Shown: positions 1 to 6,912, counted from the first letter of the stretch. The stretch: DNA of 14,367 nucleotides from Candidatus Aminicenantota bacterium (GCA_022867105.1 JALHVH010000381.1:1-14367); one strand, 5' to 3'. Made by a program: numbers and translations. Notes: generated by a model from the letters alone, not told the origin.

Positions 1-212
1 ATATCCACCAGAAGCTGGAACTGACCATCAGGGAGATGGTGGACAAGGAACTGAATCTCAAGGACGTCCTGAAAGAGTTCGAAAAGATCTACTTCGAGAC
101 CGCCGCCAAGAAGTTCAACGGCAACCAGACAAAGATGGCCAAGGCCTTGGGGATCCATCGCAATACCCTTCACAACAGGATCAAGGCCCTGAAGCCGAAA
201 AAACGGAATTAG
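1..212 (+). CDS. C-terminal end of a Fis-type helix-turn-helix transcriptional regulator (5' truncated by window edge)
   Basis: The frame opens at base 3 and gives 69 residues before a TAG at 210-212; the N-terminal part lies outside the window. The end of the peptide is a Fis/NtrC-type DNA-binding helix-turn-helix: an acidic/basic helix, then FNGNQTKMAKALGIHRNTLH, then NRIKALKP and a basic tail. This arrangement closes most sigma54-dependent response regulators (receiver, AAA+, HTH_8), but some Fis-like regulators lack the AAA+ domain, and nothing here shows which kind this is. The stop codon lies inside the first CIRCE operator of the following groESL operon, so the two transcription units are packed together. 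Seen: the HTH. Inferred: sigma54 activator or two-component response regulator. The product probably binds DNA as a dimer. Confidence 0.8.
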   Translation, partial: IHQKLELTIREMVDKELNLKDVLKEFEKIYFETAAKKFNGNQTKMAKALGIHRNTLHNRIKALKPKKRN

Positions 213-235
213 CACTCTTTATGTCGGACTGCTAA
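209..235 (+). promoter_or_regulatory. CIRCE operator 1 (HrcA-binding site)
   Basis: TTAGCACTC, nine bases, then GACTGCTAA. The CIRCE consensus is TTAGCACTC-N9-GAGTGCTAA, so 17 of 18 arm positions match and the spacing is exact. It ends 18 bases upstream of the -35 box of the groES promoter and overlaps the stop codon (210-212) of the upstream regulator. HrcA is the known ligand of CIRCE; its gene is not in the window. Confidence 0.93.
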
Positions 236-253
236 TTTTTTCGATTTATCCCC

Positions 254-282
254 TTGACAACGAACCCTTTTTCGCTTATTAT
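254..282 (+). promoter_or_regulatory. sigma70-type promoter of groES-groEL
   Basis: A perfect -35 TTGACA (254-259), a 17-base spacer and a -10 TATTAT (277-282). Transcription should start near 289, giving a leader of about 43 bases before the groES ATG. It sits between two CIRCE operators; the second begins at the last base of the -10, so a bound repressor would cover the start site. Confidence 0.9.
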
Positions 283-308
283 TGGCACTCTAGGCCTAAG
301 CTTGCTAA
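282..308 (+). promoter_or_regulatory. CIRCE operator 2 (degenerate) over the groES transcription start
   Basis: TTGGCACTC, nine bases, then GCTTGCTAA: 15 of 18 arm positions match the CIRCE consensus, with exact N9 spacing. It begins at the last base of the -10 box and extends into the leader of groES. A second, weaker CIRCE beside a strong one is known from other HrcA-controlled groESL operons. Confidence 0.8.
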
Positions 309-331
309 TATTCATTTCAAAGGAGGTTTAT

Positions 332-622
332 ATGAAGGTTCAACCGTTGCATGACAGAGTTCTTCTTAAAAGATTGGAAGAACGGGAAGTCAAAAGGGGA
401 GGCATCATCATCCCCGACACGGCCAAGGAGAAGCCGCAGGAGGCTGAGGTCATCGCGGTCGGCAAAGGCCGCACGACGGACGAGGGCAAGGTCATCCCGC
501 TTGAGCTCAAGAAGGGGGACAAGGTCCTCATCGGCAAGTACAGCGGCACGGAAGTGACGATCGATGGGACGGAGCACATCATCGTCCGGGAAGAAGAGAT
601 CCTGGCGATCGTTTCGAAATAG
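332..622 (+). CDS. groES: GroES, 10 kDa co-chaperonin
   Basis: The product is 96 residues, the normal length for GroES (Hsp10), which forms a heptameric lid on GroEL and closes the folding chamber in the cytoplasm. The family landmarks are visible: MKVQPLHDRVLLKRLE at the start, the mobile loop region with GGIIIPDTAKEKP (about residues 23-35), the EAEVIAVGKGR strand, the KKGDKVLIGKYSGTEV region, and the C-terminal IVREEEILAIV. The ATG at 332 is chosen because a perfect AGGAGG lies at 321-326, five bases before it. An in-frame TTG at 254 would start inside the -35 box and add a leader unlike the family. It is the first gene of the groES-groEL operon, is expressed from the TTGACA/TATTAT promoter, and is predicted to be repressed by HrcA through two CIRCE sites. 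Confidence 0.98.
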   Translation: MKVQPLHDRVLLKRLEEREVKRGGIIIPDTAKEKPQEAEVIAVGKGRTTDEGKVIPLELKKGDKVLIGKYSGTEVTIDGTEHIIVREEEILAIVSK

Positions 623-630
623 GAGGAAAC

Positions 631-2250
631 ATGGCAAAACAAATCATTCTTGGCGATGACGCCAGACAGGGCCTCCTCAGAGGCGTGAACATTCTAAGCA
701 ACGTGGTCAAGGCGACCCTCGGCCCCCGCGGCAAGAATATCGTCCTGGACAAGAAGTTCGGCTCCCCCACGAGCACCAAGGACGGTGTTACGGTGGCCAA
801 GGAAGTCGAGCTCAAGGACCCCTGGGAGAACATGGGCGCCCAGCTGGTCAAGGAAGTCGCTTCCAAGACCTCGGACGTGGCGGGCGACGGCACGACCACA
901 GCCACCGTCCTGGCCCAGGCCATTTATCGCGAGGGCATCAAGCACGTGACCGCCGGCCGGAACCCCATCCTCATCAAGAAGGGGATCGACAGGGCCGTTG
1001 AAGAGGTCATCAAGGACATCAAGAAGCTGAGCCGCGAGGTCAGCGGCGAGATGATCGTCCAGGTCGGCGCCATCTCCGCCAACAACGACGAGTCCATCGG
1101 CAAGATCATCGCCGAGGCGATGGACAAGGTCGGGAAGGACGGCGTGATCACGGTCGAAGAGGCCAAGGGTATGGAAACGGTGCTCGACATTGTGGAAGGC
1201 ATGCAGTTCGACCGCGGCTATCTCTCCCCATACTTCATCACGGACCCGGACCGCATGGAGTGCGTCCTGGAGAACCCGCTGATCCTGCTCCACGAGAAGA
1301 AGATCAGCAACCTGCGGGAGCTCCTGCCCCTGCTCGAGAACGTGGCCAAGATGGGCCGGCCGCTCCTCGTCGTGGCCGAAGAGGTCGAGGGCGAGGCGCT
1401 GGCCACCCTGGTCGTCAACAAGCTGAAGGGTACGTTCCTGTGCGCGGCCGTCAAGGCCCCCGGCTTCGGCGACCGGCGCAAGGCCATGCTCGATGACATC
1501 GCCACTCTGACGGGCGGGAAGGTGATCACCGAGGACATCGGCGTCAAGCTCGAGAATGTCGGGGTCGACTGGCTGGGCGAGTGCGCCAAGGTCGTCATCG
1601 ACAAGGACAACACCACGATCGTCGAGGGCAAGGGCAAACAGAGCGACGTCCAGGCCCGGATCAAGCAGATCCGGACCCAGATCGAGGAAACGACGTCCGA
1701 TTACGACCGGGAGAAGCTTCAAGAGCGGCTGGCTAAAATGGTCGGCGGCGTCGCCCTGATCAAGGTCGGCGCGGCCACCGAGACCGAGCTCAAGGAGAAG
1801 AAGGCCCGGGTCGAGGACGCCATGCACGCCACCAAGGCGGCCGTCGAGGAAGGTATCGTTCCCGGAGGCGGTGTCGCCCTGCTCAGGGCCCAGAAGGCCC
1901 TGGACAAGCTCCAGGTCGAGGGCGACCTCCAGATCGGCGTGAACATCATCCGCAAGGCCCTGGAAGAGCCCCTTCGCCAAATTGCCTACAACGCCGGCCA
2001 CGAAGGGTCGGTCATCGTCGAGAAGGTGAGGGAACTCAAACAGGACTTCGGCTTCAACGCCCTGACGGAAGAGTATGAGGATATGATAAAGTCCGGGATC
2101 CTGGATCCCACCAAGGTCGTCCGCGTCGCCCTTCAGAACGCCGCGAGCATCGCGGGCCTGCTCATGACCACGGAAGGTCTCGTCAGCGAGCTTCCCGAGG
2201 AAGAGAAGACCTCGAGGTATCCCATGCCTCCCGGCGGAGATATGTACTGA
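631..2250 (+). CDS. groEL: GroEL, 60 kDa chaperonin
   Basis: The product is 539 residues and is GroEL (Hsp60), the tetradecameric ATP-driven folding chamber that works with GroES. The equatorial-domain ATP-binding motif GDGTTT is at residues 85-90, and the ATPase aspartate equivalent to E. coli D398 is at residue 396 in RVEDAMHATKAAVEEG, followed by the VPGGGVAL turn. The apical domain holds the usual VVAEEVEGEALATLVVNKL block and the KAPGFGDRRKAML block. AGGAGG at 621-626, overlapping the groES stop, sets the start; the gap between the genes is eight bases. The C-terminus ends in PMPPGGDMY and lacks the Gly-Gly-Met repeats seen in many GroELs. A strong terminator lies 25 bases downstream. 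The operon is under predicted HrcA/CIRCE control. Confidence 0.99.
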   Translation: MAKQIILGDDARQGLLRGVNILSNVVKATLGPRGKNIVLDKKFGSPTSTKDGVTVAKEVELKDPWENMGAQLVKEVASKTSDVAGDGTTTATVLAQAIYREGIKHVTAGRNPILIKKGIDRAVEEVIKDIKKLSREVSGEMIVQVGAISANNDESIGKIIAEAMDKVGKDGVITVEEAKGMETVLDIVEGMQFDRGYLSPYFITDPDRMECVLENPLILLHEKKISNLRELLPLLENVAKMGRPLLVVAEEVEGEALATLVVNKLKGTFLCAAVKAPGFGDRRKAMLDDIATLTGGKVITEDIGVKLENVGVDWLGECAKVVIDKDNTTIVEGKGKQSDVQARIKQIRTQIEETTSDYDREKLQERLAKMVGGVALIKVGAATETELKEKKARVEDAMHATKAAVEEGIVPGGGVALLRAQKALDKLQVEGDLQIGVNIIRKALEEPLRQIAYNAGHEGSVIVEKVRELKQDFGFNALTEEYEDMIKSGILDPTKVVRVALQNAASIAGLLMTTEGLVSELPEEEKTSRYPMPPGGDMY

Positions 2251-2275
2251 GGTCCTTCTAAGCTCAAGAAGAACC

Positions 2276-2310
2276 GGGGAGCGGCCGTGCGGCCGCTCCC
2301 CATTTTTTTT
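2276..2310 (+). terminator. Intrinsic terminator of groES-groEL
   Basis: A perfect 11-bp GC-rich stem (GGGGAGCGGCC with GGCCGCTCCCC), a four-base loop (GTGC), then A and eight T residues at 2303-2310. It lies 25 bases after the groEL stop, with nothing else to terminate. Confidence 0.95.
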
Positions 2311-2349
2311 GAAACGCCGCCCGAAAATTGCTGATAGGGTATGAGTCGA

Positions 2350-2401
2350 AATTCCGGGACATGAACCGATTCTCTGGGATGGACATCGTGTCCCCGGAAT
2401 T
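2350..2401. repeat. REP-like imperfect inverted repeat in the groEL-lpt gap
   Basis: AATTCCGGGACA (2350-2361) is mirrored by TGTCCCCGGAATT (2389-2401) with one extra C; 27 bases separate the arms. Inside, GGACATCGTGTCC (2381-2393) is itself a near-palindrome (GGACA/TGTCC). The right arm runs on into a GGAATTC core flanked by CCCC and GGGG. The element does not resemble a terminator (no T tract) and lies in non-coding DNA between two transcription units. It may be a dispersed REP-type palindrome or a remnant of a small mobile element, but copy number cannot be judged from one window. Confidence 0.5.
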
Positions 2402-2497
2402 CGGGGCAGCACCGAAAGTCGGCGTTATCGCTTGAGAAGAAAGAATCCCGTCGGTCCTTTCGGGGGCGCGCCGCCTGTGTCGCGAGCCGCCGTTTTA

Positions 2498-2506
2498 TGG
2501 TATAAA
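2498..2506 (+). promoter_or_regulatory. Extended -10 promoter immediately upstream of the Lpt permease gene
   Basis: TGGTATAAA fits the extended -10 pattern TGnTATAAT. No good -35 is present at the usual distance. The element ends nine bases before the ATG at 2516, so the expected transcript would begin about three bases before the start codon and be nearly leaderless. Only a poor GGGCGG stands in for a Shine-Dalgarno sequence. Confidence 0.5.
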
Positions 2507-2515
2507 TTGGGCGGC

Positions 2516-4909
2516 ATGTTCAAATTCTTCGACCGCTACATCCTGAGGGAGATCGCGCCGCCGTTCGGCATCGGCCTCCTCCTTTTCACGTTCGTCCTCC
2601 TGATGAGCCAGATTCTCGTCCTGGCCGAGCTCTTCATCACCAAGGGCGTCTCGATTTGGCTGGCCGCCGAGGTTCTCATGGACCTCATCCCCTCGCTCCT
2701 GGCCTTTTCTGTTCCCATGGCTGTCCTGATGGGGATCCTGGCCGGGCTCGGGAGGCTCTCCACAGACTCCGAGATCGTCGCCTTCAAAACGCTCGGGATC
2801 AGCTCCAAGCGGCTCGCCTGGCCGATCTTCGTTTTCGCCTTCACGGGCTGGCTCGTGACCTCCTATCTGACCATGTTCCTCGCCCCCCATGCCAACTATA
2901 AATGGGTCCAGACCATGACGAGTTCCGTCCTGGCCAAGGTCCAGGTGAAGTTCAGCCCCCGGGAGTTCAATGAGTCCATCCCCAAGATGGTCATCTACAT
3001 CCAGGACATCAGCCGGGAGAAGAAGTGGGAGAACATCTTCGTTTACCTGACCAAGGACCCCGCCGAGCCCCGTCTAATCCTGGCCCGGGAGGGGAAGCTC
3101 GACCTCTACCCGGAAGAGAAAAAGGCGACCCTGGTGCTCCAGGACGGCACCGTCCATTCCTATCCCCTGAGGAAGCCCGACAAATACAGCTTCACCTCCT
3201 TCAAGAGGCTGGAGGAGGGGATCGACGTGGAGGGCCTTTTCGCCTCCATGGGCAGTGAGAAGCGTGTCCGGGAAAAGGACATCCTGGAGCTCTTGTCGGG
3301 AGTGAAGGTGATCAAGAAGGACCTGGCCGAATTGAAAACGGAAAAGGCGGCGGCGGCCAAGGATGCCTTGCCCAATGGCACTGCCCCCGGTCCCGCGGCC
3401 GCGCCCCAGGCCCTCCGGGAGAAGACGAGGGACTTCCGGTCCCACTGGGTCGAGATCCACAAGAAGTTCGCCCTCCCCTTCGTCTGCTTCATCTTCGTCC
3501 TCGTCGGCCTTCCCCTCGGGGTGACGACCCGGAAGGGCGGCCGGACGAGCGGCTTCACCATCAGCATCGCCATCATCCTCCTCTATTACATCTTGATCAC
3601 GGCTGGAGAAAAGCTGGCCATGGACGGCAAGGTCTCCCCGTTCCTGGGGATATGGGGACCTAATATCCTCCTTTTCCTGGCCGGAGCTTACCTGTTCCTG
3701 AAATCCCTCAAGGAGGCCGCCCTTTTCTCATGGTTGGCCGGGTTCTTCCGAAAGTGGAAAAAGGCCCCCGAGGAAGTCAGGATGGGGCGGCCGCTCCATA
3801 AGTTGCCGCGGATCCACCTTCGGTTTCCCAACATCCTGGACCGGTACGTGGTCCGGAAGTACCTGGCCATCTTCGCGATCATCTTCTCCGGACTGCTCTC
3901 CGTTTTTATCATTGTCACTTTCTTCGAGCGGATCGACAACGTTTACACACACGACAAGCCCCTCTCGCTCTTCCTCCAGTATATCTGGTTCCGGGTCCCC
4001 GAATTCGTCTCCTTGATCCTGCCCATCGCCGCGCTGACCACGGCCCTCCTGGCCCTGGGCATCCTGACCAAGTTCAACGAAGTCACGGCCATGAAGGCCT
4101 GCGGCATCAGCGTTTACCGCCTGATCTTTCCCGTCCTCTTCATGGCGCTCATCGTCAGTGTGTTCTCCTTCGCCCTCCAGGAGCGGATCCTCCCAAGGGC
4201 CAACAATAAGGCCGAAGAGATCTGGAACAGGATCAACGACTACCCGCCACGAAGCCGCAGCTACATCAACCGCCATTGGGTCCTGGGCCGGGAGAAGAAC
4301 CGCATCTATCACTATGACTTCTTCGATCCCGGACTTTCCGTCTTCAGCCGGTTGTCCATTTTCGACATCGACCTCGCCTCCTGGTCGCTCTCCGGAAGGA
4401 CCTATGCCGAGAAGGCCTATCTCAAGGAGGACAGGCTGCGCCTGGCCGAGGGCTGGACGAGGACCTTTTCGGGGACGCTGCCGGCGGGATTTGAGGTTCA
4501 GGAGGAGAGGGAGCTCGCGGGGGTCGAGACGAAGAGCTATTTCCTCAAAGAGTGGAAGGAGCCGTTGCAGATGACGTACTCCGAGCTCAGGAAATATACG
4601 GCCGAGGTCGAGGAGATGGGCTTCGAAGTCTCCCGGTTCAAGGTGGACCTGAACACCAAGATCTCCTTCCCGTTCGTCTGCCTGATCATGACCCTCCTCG
4701 GAATCCCCTTTGCCTTCTCCATGGGGAAGCGGGGGGCCCTGGTCGGGATCGGGCTCGGCGTCGTCATCGCCATGGTCTTTTGGCTGGCGATCGGCTTGTT
4801 TCGCAGTCTCGGCTACGTCAGCTTCCTCGGGCCATTCCTGGCCGCCTGGTCTCCGAACCTCGTTTTCGGGCTGATCGGGGTGTATCTCTTGTTCCGGCTG
4901 AGAACATAG
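2516..4909 (+). CDS. lptF/lptG: Fused LptF-LptG-type lipopolysaccharide export permease (YjgP/YjgQ family, two copies in one chain)
   Basis: The product is 797 residues, about twice the usual 350-400 of LptF or LptG, and contains two full permease units. Unit 1 (residues 1-400) begins FFDRYILREI, has membrane helices near 18-40, 56-78 and 100-122, a periplasmic beta-rich domain at about 125-310, and helices near 318-336, 348-364 and 382-397; its GRLSTDSEIVAFKTLGIS coupling segment resembles LptF. A charged linker follows (411-438). Unit 2 starts at ILDRYVVRKYL (440) and repeats the layout, with LGILTKFNEVTAMKACGIS resembling LptG. LptF and LptG form the heterodimeric membrane part of the LptB2FG ABC transporter that extracts LPS from the inner membrane; here both are predicted in one polypeptide. 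The ATG at 2516 is preferred over an in-frame TTG at 2432, which would add 28 non-family residues. An Ala/Pro-rich insert (277-300) lies before helix 4. LptB is not in the window. Confidence 0.9.
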   Translation: MFKFFDRYILREIAPPFGIGLLLFTFVLLMSQILVLAELFITKGVSIWLAAEVLMDLIPSLLAFSVPMAVLMGILAGLGRLSTDSEIVAFKTLGISSKRLAWPIFVFAFTGWLVTSYLTMFLAPHANYKWVQTMTSSVLAKVQVKFSPREFNESIPKMVIYIQDISREKKWENIFVYLTKDPAEPRLILAREGKLDLYPEEKKATLVLQDGTVHSYPLRKPDKYSFTSFKRLEEGIDVEGLFASMGSEKRVREKDILELLSGVKVIKKDLAELKTEKAAAAKDALPNGTAPGPAAAPQALREKTRDFRSHWVEIHKKFALPFVCFIFVLVGLPLGVTTRKGGRTSGFTISIAIILLYYILITAGEKLAMDGKVSPFLGIWGPNILLFLAGAYLFLKSLKEAALFSWLAGFFRKWKKAPEEVRMGRPLHKLPRIHLRFPNILDRYVVRKYLAIFAIIFSGLLSVFIIVTFFERIDNVYTHDKPLSLFLQYIWFRVPEFVSLILPIAALTTALLALGILTKFNEVTAMKACGISVYRLIFPVLFMALIVSVFSFALQERILPRANNKAEEIWNRINDYPPRSRSYINRHWVLGREKNRIYHYDFFDPGLSVFSRLSIFDIDLASWSLSGRTYAEKAYLKEDRLRLAEGWTRTFSGTLPAGFEVQEERELAGVETKSYFLKEWKEPLQMTYSELRKYTAEVEEMGFEVSRFKVDLNTKISFPFVCLIMTLLGIPFAFSMGKRGALVGIGLGVVIAMVFWLAIGLFRSLGYVSFLGPFLAAWSPNLVFGLIGVYLLFRLRT

Positions 4910-4989
4910 ACAATCGACAATCAGCCAAGCCTGCGGACCGTCCGTTTATTATGCCCATCGAAAAATCCTTGAGGACCTTCCGACGGACC

Positions 4990-5475
4990 TTACATCTTGT
5001 ATTTCCCGAATTCCTCGGGGGTGAGACCTTCAAGCCATTTCCTGAGCTTTTCGGAGCCTTCCAGGTTCTCGTCGAACTTCAGGCCGTGGGCTTTCCGGAC
5101 GACCTCGTCCTCGACGAAGATCGGTGAGCTCATGCGAAGGGCGAGGGCGATGGCATCCGAGGGCCGGGAATCGATGACGATCCGGGTGGCGTCGTGGAGG
5201 CAGTGGATCAGGGCGTAGAAGGTGTTGTTCCGGACGTCGTTGACAACGATCTTCTCTATCGAGATGTCGAGCTTCTCCAGGAAATTCCTGAGGAGGTCAT
5301 GGGTCATGGGCCTGGGCGTGGGGACGTTCTCGATGGTCAGGGCGATCGCGTTGGCCTCGAAAACGCCGATCCAGATCGGCAGGATCTGCCTCGAGTGGGG
5401 GTCCTCCAGGACCACGATGGGCATCTTGGAGATCGGGTCGACGACCAACCCCTTGATCTTCATTTCGATTTCCAC
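4990..5475 (-). CDS. BFN/DUF151-domain protein (bifunctional nuclease family)
   Basis: The product is 161 residues and matches the single-domain BFN (DUF151) family: VKGLVVDP-like opening, VVLEDPHSRQILPIWIG, ANAIALTIENVPTPRPMTHDLL, the ISIEKIVVNDVRNNTFYALIH strand, and IDSRPSDAIALALRMSSPIFVEDEVV. The family name comes from a plant homologue reported to have DNase and RNase activity; the bacterial function is not settled, so a nuclease role is only family-based. The start is GTG at 5475 or the in-frame ATG at 5463, which gives MKIKGLVVDP; neither has a strong Shine-Dalgarno sequence. The gene has its own promoter (5499-5527), 24 bases upstream of the GTG, so it need not depend on the endonuclease Q gene 104 bases upstream. 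It converges with the Lpt permease gene; no clear terminator is seen in the 80 bases between them. Confidence 0.9.
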   Translation of the reverse strand: MEIEMKIKGLVVDPISKMPIVVLEDPHSRQILPIWIGVFEANAIALTIENVPTPRPMTHDLLRNFLEKLDISIEKIVVNDVRNNTFYALIHCLHDATRIVIDSRPSDAIALALRMSSPIFVEDEVVRKAHGLKFDENLEGSEKLRKWLEGLTPEEFGKYKM

Positions 5476-5498
5476 GGCGGTATCCTGTATCCTTATCT

Positions 5499-5527
5499 AA
5501 TATAGGGGCGCCCAGGCCTCTTGTCAA
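5499..5527 (-). promoter_or_regulatory. sigma70-type promoter of the BFN/DUF151 gene
   Basis: Reading the minus strand: TTGACA at 5527-5522, a 17-base spacer, TATATT at 5504-5499. Transcription should start near 5492, giving a 5' leader of about 17 bases to the GTG or 29 to the ATG. A perfect -35 with optimal spacing makes this one of the strongest promoters in the window. Confidence 0.8.
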
Positions 5528-5579
5528 GGAAGGTCCATTCGGCCCCAGCCCACACCAAACGTAAGAGAACCGTAATTCA

Positions 5580-6878
5580 TTAGAACAAAGACAGCTGGCC
5601 GGCGTTCGCTTCGTCTTTGTCCGCCTCGCCGTCGAAGAGGCGGATGACGCCGTACTCGCCGTCATGGCCGGGAATGATATGGACCTTGCCCCTCCGCATG
5701 CGGTCGACACCCTCCCCGATCCTTTCGGAAGAAGCCCGTGTCAGGTCTGCGATGGGCACATCGGTCAGGACCGTGTGTTCGTCGCCGAATTCGCGGATGA
5801 AATGGAAGTAGACGTCCCAGACGCTCTGGCATTCCGCCGTTTTCCCGGTCGCCTCGGCGATGATCTCGGTGAGGGGGATGAGGTTCCTGAAGGGGATCCC
5901 CGCCGGCGCCTCGTAGTCCTCCCCGCGGTCGGCCAGCTCCTCGACGCGGTGAAGGACGCCGATGGTCAGCTTCTTGCCGCACTTCGGGCAGATATTGTTG
6001 TTCATCAGGCTTTCTTTCGGCGAAAGAAGGACGCCGCATTTCCGGTGGCCGTCGTAGTGGTATTTTCCCTCTTCGGGAAAGAACTCCACCGTGTGGAGGA
6101 ACTTCGCCGGGTCCTTGGTCCGCAGGGCGCCGATGAGCCCGGCGTAACTGAAGTCCGTATCGAAGATGTTGGCCTCCCGGCCGACCTTCGGGGGCGAGTG
6201 GGCGTCGGAGTTGGAGACCAGGGCGAAACGGTCCAGGGCGGACAGGCGCCGGTTCATGCGCGGGTCCGAGGACAGGCCCGTCTCCAGGGCGAAGATCATG
6301 GGCGTCATCTCCTCGAAACACTCCTCGACGGAGTCGAATCCCGAGTTGGCGCCGAAGAGCGAGAACCAGGGGGTCCAGATGTGGGAGGGGATGACCGTCG
6401 CCCTCGGGCAGGTGTCGGCGATCATCTTCAAGAACAGCCTGACGTCCATGCCCAGGATGGGCCGTCCGTCCGACCTCAGGTTGCCGACGGCCGAGAGCTT
6501 GTTGTTGATCTTTTCGACGGACTCGAAGTCCGGGGCCAGAACGATGAGGTGGATCTTCCTCACTTTTCCCAGCTTGGAATAGATGAAGCTGATCTCGGTC
6601 GAAAGGATGAAGGAGACGTCCGAGTTCGAGACGGCCACGGACTTGAGGTTGGGGTTCTCGGGGGGTTGGATGCCGTTCCGGAAGCGCAGGAAGCCGTTGC
6701 CCGCCGGTTCGAGCTTCTCTCTCATGAGAAAGAGCCATTCTGGGTGGGTGAAGTCGCCGGTCGCCAGGAGGCGGATGCCCTTGACCTTCCCCCAATAGGC
6801 GAGGATGTCGAAGGTCATGTCCCTGGACGTGGCCCGCGAGAACTTCGAATGGAGGTGCAGGTCGGCGACGAACTTCAT
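5580..6878 (-). CDS. Endonuclease Q-type PHP nuclease (deaminated-base repair) with C-terminal clamp-binding motif
   Basis: The product is 432 residues. It opens with the PHP metal motif DLHLHSKFS (D6, H8, H10), followed by GDFTH (D42, H45), E95, H110, H166 and SNSDAHSP (D225, H227), the expected metal ligands of the fold. A zinc-finger module follows (H278, C281, then C297-x2-C300), then VLHRVEELADR and a helical C-terminal part. This order of PHP domain plus zinc finger is that of endonuclease Q, which in archaea nicks DNA 5' of hypoxanthine, uracil and other damaged bases; bacterial members are less common. The last five residues are QLSLF, a consensus beta-clamp-binding pentapeptide. The ATG at 6878 begins directly at the PHP motif; an upstream in-frame start at 6956 overlaps the preceding gene and adds 26 non-conserved residues. 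It is the last gene of the GWxTD operon, 34 bases after the TPR gene, with no good Shine-Dalgarno sequence. Confidence 0.9.
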   Translation of the reverse strand: MKFVADLHLHSKFSRATSRDMTFDILAYWGKVKGIRLLATGDFTHPEWLFLMREKLEPAGNGFLRFRNGIQPPENPNLKSVAVSNSDVSFILSTEISFIYSKLGKVRKIHLIVLAPDFESVEKINNKLSAVGNLRSDGRPILGMDVRLFLKMIADTCPRATVIPSHIWTPWFSLFGANSGFDSVEECFEEMTPMIFALETGLSSDPRMNRRLSALDRFALVSNSDAHSPPKVGREANIFDTDFSYAGLIGALRTKDPAKFLHTVEFFPEEGKYHYDGHRKCGVLLSPKESLMNNNICPKCGKKLTIGVLHRVEELADRGEDYEAPAGIPFRNLIPLTEIIAEATGKTAECQSVWDVYFHFIREFGDEHTVLTDVPIADLTRASSERIGEGVDRMRRGKVHIIPGHDGEYGVIRLFDGEADKDEANAGQLSLF

Positions 6879-6893
6879 GATCAGCAATAAGGA

Positions 6894-6909
6894 TCCGGAT
6901 CTCTCCGGA
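6894..6909 (-). other. Potential RNA hairpin with GNRA tetraloop between the TPR and EndoQ genes
   Basis: On the minus strand TCCGGA-GAGA-TCCGGA forms a 6-bp stem closed by a GAGA (GNRA) loop. It lies in the 34-base gap, just after the TAA of the TPR gene (6913-6915) and 16 bases before the EndoQ ATG. There is no T tract, so it is not an intrinsic terminator. It could stabilise the upstream mRNA 3' end or reduce translation of the downstream gene. Confidence 0.4.
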
Positions 6910-6912
6910 GAG

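Noticed and set aside
254..331. Upstream TTG start extending GroES by 26 residues
   Set aside because: It starts inside the -35 box of the promoter; the transcript itself begins further downstream, and the ATG at 332 has a perfect Shine-Dalgarno sequence.
694..2412. 572-codon open frame antisense to groEL
   Set aside because: It mirrors groEL exactly in high-GC DNA, is low-complexity (Leu/Asp/Gly-rich), has no Shine-Dalgarno sequence and resembles no family; it would also span the groEL terminator.
4910..4989. Possible terminator between the convergent Lpt and BFN genes
   Set aside because: Only a short GGAC/GTCC palindrome with no real loop and an interrupted T run is present; not enough to call.
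5664..6890. 408-codon plus-strand open frame opposite the EndoQ gene
   Set aside because: The minus-strand EndoQ protein has all its catalytic motifs; the opposite frame is biased in composition (Val/Asp/Gly/Glu-rich) and is a shadow of its codon structure.
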